The position numbers and the translations under genes are program-made. 64,000 nt of DNA from Haematobia irritans (lineage: Eukaryota; Arthropoda; Insecta; Diptera; Muscidae): positions 36,038,671-36,102,670 of the forward strand of contig NC_134399.1 of the NCBI RefSeq assembly GCF_050003625.1, read 5' to 3'. Under the pieces are notes generated by a model. The model was not told the origin of the DNA and made no database searches. It saw only the letters and a program-made list of their open reading frames with translations. Positions 57,366-64,000 of this stretch are shown here, in pieces. Within the stretch, counting starts at the first letter, position 1. Every line of letters begins with the position of its first letter.

Positions 57366-58038
57366 CACTCAAAAAAAAAAAAGTTTACTTGGATCCAAAG
57401 ATTTTGACCTTCCTTTAAGGATTTTGGTATTGATTCCGAGCCACAGATGCGGCTTTTTTAAAATAAAGCCATTTTTTACGGACCTCCCTGGCTTTAAATC
57501 TAGGATCGATAAAATTAAAATTAGGATACAGATCTCATTCATCGAATTTTTATTCTCTGTTTGCGATATATTAATAAAGGTATTCATGTACAAACAAATT
57601 CCAGTTTCAAAATCCAAATTATGCCAAGTACTTCAAAGTAAAAACTGTGTTCTTAATGCTAAAAAAAACTTTAAACCAAAGATGCAAATCCTTAAAATAA
57701 GTCTTAGCCAATATTTGAAGCGTTTTCATCTTAAATTTAAAAATTCAATATGTCAGTTGAGTTAAAGACGATTTTTTTAATTTAAAAATGTTTTTCTTTA
57801 TTTTAAGGAACATTTCCCTTACTTCAAAGATCTACAACAACTTCAACAGAGGGACGCAAATTTTCAAGATTTGTGTCCTAAATTTAATGAAAAAAAAAAT
57901 TTAATGCAAGGATTATAAACTTTCTTTTAATTAAAATGTCATTATTTTAAAGAATCTTTTCCTTAGCATTGCGTAAATTTCGAGTCATAAAATTTAAGTT
58001 GCATAATCTTCCATATTAGGTCAATAGTTTTTTCAGTG
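57366..58038. mobile_element. MITE 'CACTCAAAAAAA / ccaaagattttg' family, TA-flanked, copy b
   Basis: Left CACTCAAAAAAAAAAAAGTT, right AATAGTTTTTTCAGTG, with TA on both sides. It runs parallel to copy a over its length, with about 120 extra bases (an insertion around 57500-57650). The two copies are 340 bp apart in the same orientation. The open frame 57319-57765 is a shadow. Confidence 0.75.
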
Positions 58039-58040
58039 TA

Positions 58041-59046
58041 ACATTATAATGTCGGTTAATAATTTCGACTCTATTTTCATAAAAAAAATCGATTTTCACG
58101 AATTTTGTATACCTAATTCATACACGAATTTGTTCATTATATTAACGAATTTGTTTTATTGATTACTTTTTAATGAAAATCTTCGTTAAAATTACGTAGC
58201 TCTTTTTTTCTACAAATGTGATTAAAAATAAATAAATTTTATTATTTAATATTAAAAAACAAAACATCTCTGAAAACGTCCTATACACCTTTTGGGTCAT
58301 ATAAGTTAACAAGACATTGTCACGACGAAAATGTGTATGCATAAAAAATGGTTACAAATGAAATCAAATAAAAGTAATTACATATAAAAAGAAAACATTT
58401 AAAAAATATGAATGTTAACTAATTAAAAATGACAATAATAACGCGTTACAATTTAAAAACAATGAATGTAATAATAATAAAAAAAATTAAATAAAAAAAA
58501 ATCATCAAAAAACGCATAAACATGCAATGTTTATATAGCTCCTCGATCTCTACATTCACGGTCACGATCATGGATAAGAATCTGTGTAGAGTTTGAATTG
58601 CATCAATGCTTGATTATACATACGATAAAATGCCCGAATATTACTATTCAATTAAATTTGATTTTCTTTTATTTACATATAAATATAATAGGAATCTTTC
58701 TATTTTCATTGTGGTATTTATTAGTTTATACCAACATATATCTCTTAATTAAGATAAATAAATTAATTTAAACATGCCGTTATAATCATGCTATATACAT
58801 ACATTATTATTAGATTTAGTTATATACATACGATATATATACATATATATATATACATATTAGTACGTATATAGAATGTAAACGAAAACATTAACTCGTT
58901 CTTATATGTATTTCCGGAATTTTATTGTACTCAAGAAATAAATCAATTGAATTAAATAAATATTTCAGTGTTAATGAGAAAAAAGAAATTTGAAAACGTT
59001 TTATTTTGAGATTATTTTGGTGGTGTTCAAGATATATGAAATTAAG
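58041..59046. other. AT-rich stretch, nothing recognised
   Basis: Contains atacatatatatatatacat-like short microsatellite text near 58835-58860. No element ends or coding frames that I can support. Confidence 0.45.
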
Positions 59047-59330
59047 TTAACCCTTTCACTACCGATGTCCACTTAGAAGGACATTCGAAAAAGACACCAA
59101 ATTCTATTTTCCCACTTAGTTTTGGTTTATTTCTCGATGCTATTTTTAAGTAGAGGCTTTAATCTAAATAACCTATAAATATTGTCCATATTGGTGAGGT
59201 CTAAAATTCATTTTTATAATCTTCTTTAACAATAAACGAAAAATACGAAAATTTGAGACAATTTTTGTACTGCATGTTTCTAGTAAATGGACATTTATAC
59301 AAAAACTATAGCTGATACTTTTACGGTTTT

Positions 59331-60765
59331 TATACCCTGCGCCACACTGTGGAACAGGGTATTATAAGTTAGTGCATATGTTTGTAACACCCAGAAGGAG
59401 ACGAGATAGACACATGGTGTCTTTAGAAATAATGCTCAGGGTGGGTTCCTGAGTCGATAAAACCATGTCTGTCTGTCCGTCCGTCCGTCTGGGTCAGAAT
59501 AGAACCCTATTGATTTTGGAAGAAATCGGTTCAGATTTAGATATAGCTCCCATATATATCTTTCGCTCAATATGCACTAATATGGACCCAGCAGCCAGAG
59601 TTTTATACCGATTTGCTTGAAATTTTGTACAAACATAACACTTAGTCGTATAGTCAAGGGTGCAAAATTTGATTGAAATCGGTTCAGATTTAGATATAGC
59701 TCCCATATATCTATCGCCCGATATGTACTTATATGGCCCCAGAAGCCAGATTTTTTCCGAATTTGGTTGAAATTTTGGACTAGGAGTACAATTAGTAATA
59801 TAGTCAAGTGTGCAAAATTTGATTGAAATCGGTTCAGATTTAGATATAGCTCCCATATATACCTTTCGCCCGATATGGCTAATATGGTCCTAAAAGCCAG
59901 AGTTTTGGCTCAATTTGGTTGAAATTTTGCACAGGGAGTAGATTTAGCATTATAGCTATGCGTGCCAAATTTGGTTGAAATCGATTCAGATTTAGATATA
60001 GCTCCCATATATAGCTTTCGCCCGATTTACACTCATAGGACCACAGTGGCCAATTTTTTGCTCCGATTTAGTTGAAATTTTGCACAGGGAGTAGAATTAG
60101 CATTGTTGCTATGCGTGTCAAGTTTGGTTGAAATCGGTTCAGATTTAGATATAGCTCCCATATATAGCTTTCGGCCGATTTACACTCATATGACCACAGA
60201 GGCCAATTTTTTGCTCCGATTTAGTTGAAATTTTGCACAGGGAGTAGAATTAGCTTTGTAGCTATGCGTGCAAAATTTGGTTGAAATCGGTTCAGATTTC
60301 GATATAGCTCCCATATATATGTTTTTCTGATTTCGACAAAAATTGTCAAAATACCAACATTTTCCTTGTAAAATCGCCACTGCTTAGTCGAAAAGTTGTA
60401 AAAATGACTCTAATTTTCCTAAACTTCTAATACATATATATCGAGCGATAAATCATAAATAAACTTTTGCGAAGTTTCCTCAAAATTGCTTCAGATTTAA
60501 ATGTTTCCCATATTTTTTTTACTAACATTGTGTTCCACGCTAGTACATTAGCCGACTTAAATTTTGAGTCTATTGATTTTGTAGAATTCTATCAAATTCT
60601 GTTCAGATCGAGTGATATTTAAATGTATGTATTTGGGACAAACCTTTATATATAGCCCCCAACACATTTGACGGATGTGATATGGTATCGAAAATTTAGA
60701 TCTACAAAGTGGTGCAGGGTATAATATAGTCGGCCCCGCCCGACTTTAGACTTTCCTTACTTGTT
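59331..60765 (-). mobile_element. DINE-1/Helitron-like element, family B, copy B5 (complete-looking)
   Basis: Hairpin end ataccctgcgccacactgtg, then gagtcgataaaaccatgtct and gtccgtccgtccgtctg. About six tandem units with gaaatcggttcagatttaga and tatagctcccatatata follow. The tail is gactttccttacttgttttt. Closely related to B4 over the whole length, but without the TA expansion. Frames 59494-60380 are shadows. Confidence 0.7.
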
Positions 60766-60890
60766 TTTTTTGTATTTTTCCTCACACTTTGAAAGATATT
60801 ATAGGCCAAATAGCGCTTATTTTCGTAAGGCCATTTGGTCACAATTCAAGAATTAAGTTTTCATAACAAGCTCATATAGCTCGTGAAGTA

Positions 60891-62143
60891 ACAGGTTGGA
60901 TGATAAGTCCCCGGTCTGACACATAGATGGCGTCGCTAGTATTAAATGTATATTATTTTTATAAAGTACAAACCTTCAAATGATTAGTGTCAAAATTTGT
61001 GAAGCAACTTTTGTTATTGCGAAAAAAATGGAAAAAAAGGAATTTCGTGTTTTGATAAAATACTGTTTTTTGAAGGGAAAAAATAAGGTGGAAGCAAAAA
61101 CTTGGCTTGACAATGAGTTTCCGGACTCTGCCCCAGGGAAATCAACAATAATTGATTGGTATACAAAATTCAAGCGTGGTGAAATAAGCACGGAGGACGG
61201 TGAACGCAGTGGACGCCCGAAAGAGGTTGTTACCGACGAAAACATAAAAAAATCCACAAAATGATTTTGAATGACCGTAAATTGAAGTTGATCGAGATAG
61301 CAGAGGCCTTAAAGATATCAAAGGAACGTGTTGGTCATATCATTCATCAATATTTGGATATGCTGAAGCTCTGTGCAAAATGGGTGCCGCGCGTTCTCCA
61401 TTTGACCAAAACCAACAACGTGTTGATGATTCTGAGCGGTGTTTGCAGCTGTTAACTCGTAATACATCCGAGTTTTTCCGTCGATATGTGACAATGGATG
61501 AAACATGGCTCCATCACTATACTCCTGAGTCCAATCGACAGTCGGCTGAGTGGACAGCGACCGGTGAGCCGTCTCCGAAGCGTGGAAAGACTCAAAAGTC
61601 CGCTGGCAAGGTAATGGCCTCTGTTTTTTTGGGATGCGCATGGAATAATTTTTATCGATTATCTTGAGAAGGGAAAAACCATCAACAGTGACTATTATAT
61701 GGCGTTATTGAAGCGTTTGAAGGTCGAAATCGCGGCAAAACGGCCCCATATGAAGAAGAAAACTGTGTTGTTCCACCAAGACAACGCACCGTGCCACAAG
61801 TCATTGAGAACGATGGCAAAAATTCATGAATTGGGCTTCGAATTGCTTCCCCACCCACCGTATTCTCCAGATCTGGCCCCCAGCGCCTTTTTCTTGTTCT
61901 CAGACCTCAAAAGGATGATCGCAGGGAAAAAATTTGGCTGCAATGAAGAGGTGATCGCCGAAACTCAGGCCTATTTTGAAGTAAAACCGAAGGAGTACTA
62001 CCAAAATGGTATTAAAAAATGGGAAGGTCGTTATAATCGTTGTATCGCTCTTGAAGGGAACTATGTTGAATAATAAAAACGAATTTTGACAAAAAAAAAA
62101 TGTGTTTTTCTTTGTTAGACCGGGGACTTATCAGCCAACCTGT
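60891..62143 (+). mobile_element. mariner element, irritans subfamily (Himar1-like), TA-flanked
   Basis: Left ACAGGTTGGATGATAAGTCC and right GGACTTATCAGCCAACCTGT are inverted, about 27 bp including CCGGTCT. TA flanks both ends. 1253 bp, close to the 1.29 kb I recall for Himar1. It carries one transposase gene with three frameshifts. Confidence 0.95.
61028..62073 (+). pseudogene. mariner transposase, frameshifted and with a catalytic D-to-A change
   Basis: Starts MEKKEFRVLIKYCFLKGKNK with the N-terminal helix-turn-helix DNA-binding part. GRPKEVVTDENI and ERVGHIIHQYLDM follow in a second frame, then the first catalytic Asp in TMDETWLHHY (third frame) and the second in HQDNAPCH (fourth segment). 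The third is lost: the block reads YSPDLAPSAFFLFSD where the mariner DD34D motif has PSDFF. Frameshifts lie near 61250 (extra A in an A-run), near 61395-61405 (after KWVPR), and near 61630 (extra T in a T-run). The end matches the family (EGNYVE-stop), so length is normal apart from the indels. It cannot make an active enzyme, but the intact ends may still be mobilised by another copy. Confidence 0.93.
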
Positions 62144-62626
62144 TAATTGAGGTAGGTTTTCAAAATGACAATTTTTGCTCTACATGCTGTTAGTACAAGT
62201 AAAAACAGAATAAAAATAAAAATTTTTATCATTAGGTTTATTTCGGTAGTGAAAGGGTTAATTAATATAATTTTCTTCAGGTTAATTTAATTATATTTAT
62301 TTTAATTTATTATTATTTATTTTTATTAAATTCAAACTATTTTATTAACATTATTTCAATAAAAGCAAATCCAACAATTTGGTTAAAAATAATTTTTTCA
62401 GATTCACATTTGAGGATAATAGTAGTATTTTCAATGTGCGCTTACAAGCAGTATGATATGAGTAGGTAAAAGGTACACTGAAAAAAAGTATGTCCGGTTC
62501 CAAAGATTTTGTCTTTGCTTTAAAAATGTTGGTATTGTTTCCGAGCCAAAGAAGCGGTGAATATAAGTAAGGATACTTTTAAGACACAATTCTCTTTTAA
62601 ATTTGGGTTTTGTGTACTTGCTTCTA

Positions 62627-62876
62627 CACCCAGAGAAGGAATATGATCACCTCAAACCTATTTCAAGAGCACCATGTTACTTTTTCACGGCGATCATGTA
62701 GCATTTTTGTCGCAAAAATATTCTTTTCTCGTCAAACATAACATGCTTTCCGAAATCGTATACATAATTTGCGAGAAAATAACATGGTGTCGACAAACAT
62801 GTTACATGTTTTCCGTTAAAAAGTAACATTTTGCTCTTGAAACATGGTTGGGGTGATCATATTCCTTCTCTGTGTG
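62627..62876 (-). mobile_element. MITE 'gagaaggaatatgatcac' family, copy 2, TA duplication
   Basis: CACCCAGAGAAGGAATATGA at the left, TCATATTCCTTCTCTGTGTG at the right, TA at 62625-62626 and 62877-62878. 250 bp. The inverted ends are about 64 bp and end in tttttcacgg / ccgttaaaaa. Confidence 0.88.
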
Positions 62877-63170
62877 TAGGAAGCAAATTTTAATTTTTCG
62901 CTTTTTCAGCTTTTTTCCTTCGTATGCTATTAAAGTCCTTTAAAAACGAGTTAACTACAATTTTATTTTCCAAATTAAGGCTCGACTTCCAGTAGAAATT
63001 ATGCTATGTTTCCAGTAAAAACGTCTCCAAAATAAAGTGTTGAAAAACATGTCCCATATTTGAACGATTTTTTGCTTTGTAGTCAAGATGCAAAAGGACA
63101 ACAAGTTTAAAGACAATTTCATTAAATTTTAAAGAATTTTTCTGAATTATTAAAGTCAAGTTGACCTTAG

Positions 63171-63816
63171 GTTAGGTTAGGTTATGGAGGATGACACCAA
63201 TCCGAACTAGCGGATTTGTGTCCAATCGACCATAGGTTAGGTTAAAGTGGCAGCCCGATTAAGATTCAGGCTCACTTAGACTATTCAGTCCATTGTGATA
63301 CCACATTAACTAAAAGTACCTATTACCTATGGGAACTTCTAGTTTTAACTTCTGAACCTTCTCGATAATTTCTTCTGTTGAACCAACCAGATTGTTCCAA
63401 AAACATTAGCAGACTGCTTAAGTTAACGTTTTCCAGGTCCGCCAGTAATCTGAAGCTATATGCCCCTAAAATTTGCTTACGCCTTACACAAAATGCAGGA
63501 CACTCACAAGAGGTGTTTTATTGATTCCTTTTCCTCCGCATCATGACAGCTCATACAATAGTCATTATACTTCGCGCCAATAGTATTATTAGACCATATT
63601 TGGTCCATTGCGGTTCCTCAAACTTCTCTCCATCTTCATCGTCGTGTCTGTCTCGCTCCGGCCGGAATGAGTTCACTCTAGAATAATGTGTCCTTCGGAT
63701 GCGCCTAGGTCCTCCACCCCGATGCCTTGATGAAGGCGAGAATACTCCTCAGGCTGCATTCTCGCAAGTCGGTCATAGTCTGAAAGAAATAAGAGCTCAG
63801 TATCTTGTTCCTTCTT
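63171..63816 (-). pseudogene. 5'-truncated LINE fragment with 13-bp target duplication and (TAACC)n tail
   Basis: aagttgaccttag flanks both sides (63158-63170 and 63817-63829), so this is a retroposed copy. On the minus strand it encodes the LINE C-terminal part: CHDAEEKESIKHLL, a small frameshift, then ECPAFCVRRKQILGAYSFRL and LADLENVNLSSLLMFLEQSG with a WFNRRN end. The 3' UTR holds tggtatcacaatggactgaa and cgggctgccac, and the tail is cataacctaacctaacc. No RT core remains. Confidence 0.75.
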
Positions 63817-64000
63817 AAGTTGACCTTAGCCCAAACATTTTTTCTTTCATGTTATGATACCCATTTTTAAGTGAAATCACTTAATTATAAGGAAAATACG
63901 ACTTCATTGAAAAGTTTATCGGCTCTTGGACAAGGAAAAAATATTTATATTAGAGGAATACATCTTCTATGCTAAGCAAAATTTGCATTCGTATTTTAAA

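Larger units (their letters stand above)
59051..62257. mobile_element. piggyBac-like MITE with TTAA duplication, hosting two later insertions
   Basis: CCCTTTCACTACCGATGTCC begins right after TTAA (59047-59050) and TTTCGGTAGTGAAAGGG ends right before TTAA (62258-62261). A TTAA target and CCC-start inverted ends (15 bp) are the piggyBac signature. Net of the DINE-like element and the mariner, about 0.5 kb remains, with no transposase. Confidence 0.8.
62474..64000 (+). mobile_element. MITE 'CACTGAAAAAAAG / ccaaagattttg' family, long copy with two insertions, running off the window
   Basis: Starts TA-CACTGAAAAAAAGTATGTC and ccggttccaaagattttgtc. It is split by a MITE (62627-62876) and a LINE fragment (63171-63816), then continues with aagttgaccttagcccaaac and cacttaattataaggaaaat, matching 2968-3170. 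Confidence 0.65.

Noticed and set aside
57319..57765. 148-codon open frame
   Set aside because: Spans a MITE end and interior; no homology or codon signature.
59494..59856. Frames with MGAISKSEPIS phrases (also at 8825, 23619, 26150, 60186)
   Set aside because: Same reason: translations of the family-B tandem unit.
63170..63245. ttaggttaggttaggtta as telomere-type (TTAGG)n DNA
   Set aside because: Only a few units, at the 3' tail of a retroposed LINE fragment with target duplication; flies lack TTAGG telomeres.

Overview
The window is a repeat-dense, AT-rich insect nuclear sequence with one recognisable host gene: the 3' two thirds of the proline dehydrogenase gene (slgA / sluggish-A, PRODH) on the + strand. 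Eight coding exons (6650-6831, 34295-34359, 34428-34606, 39405-39579, 50020-50181, 50253-50444, 51526-51703, 51780-51985) splice in phase into 445 codons ending in a stop. The N-terminal third, with the mitochondrial targeting part, is not seen and should lie upstream. Introns are bimodal: three of 68-76 bp, and four of about 27.5, 4.8, 10.4 and 1.1 kb that are filled with mobile elements. The fly-like protein, an irritans-subfamily (Himar1-type) mariner, DINE-1/Helitron-like elements and a 29-bp TATAGAAA repeat suggest a calyptrate fly, most likely a muscid such as a horn fly or stable fly. That assignment is inference. Layout. 1-6649: DINE-like copies (one with a 245-bp triplication), a transposase zinc-finger relic and a hAT-type MITE. 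6832-34294 (giant intron): nested DINE-like elements of two families, a hAT element with an 8-bp target duplication, several MITEs, a 5'-truncated LINE inserted in a DINE-like copy, a 247-bp TA run, a fold-back between direct repeats, and a 2.2-kb array of the 29-bp repeat. 34607-39404: a 3-kb array of the same repeat in the opposite orientation, a LINE scrap and a tRNA-like element. 39580-50019: a hAT MITE, a PIF-like MITE, tRNA-like modules, a nearly complete APE-type LINE with a 2A-like motif and one in-frame stop, another DINE-like element, and a 0.8-kb tandem duplication ending 41 bp before an exon. 51986-53600 is the likely 3' UTR. 53600-64000 holds MITE pairs, Tc1/mariner remnants, a SINE body and a piggyBac-like MITE into which a DINE-like element and a dead mariner have jumped. 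The host gene makes the first enzyme of mitochondrial proline catabolism. Everything else looks like selfish or decayed DNA. The points most worth a second look are the two opposite-strand arrays flanking exons 34295-34606 (possible pre-mRNA hairpin or circular RNA), the LINE with one UAA between its 2A/zinc-finger part and its endonuclease-RT part, the chimeric DINE-RT reading frame, and the layered TTAA-flanked nest. All positions were read by eye without alignment software, so repeat edges are approximate unless target duplications are quoted.
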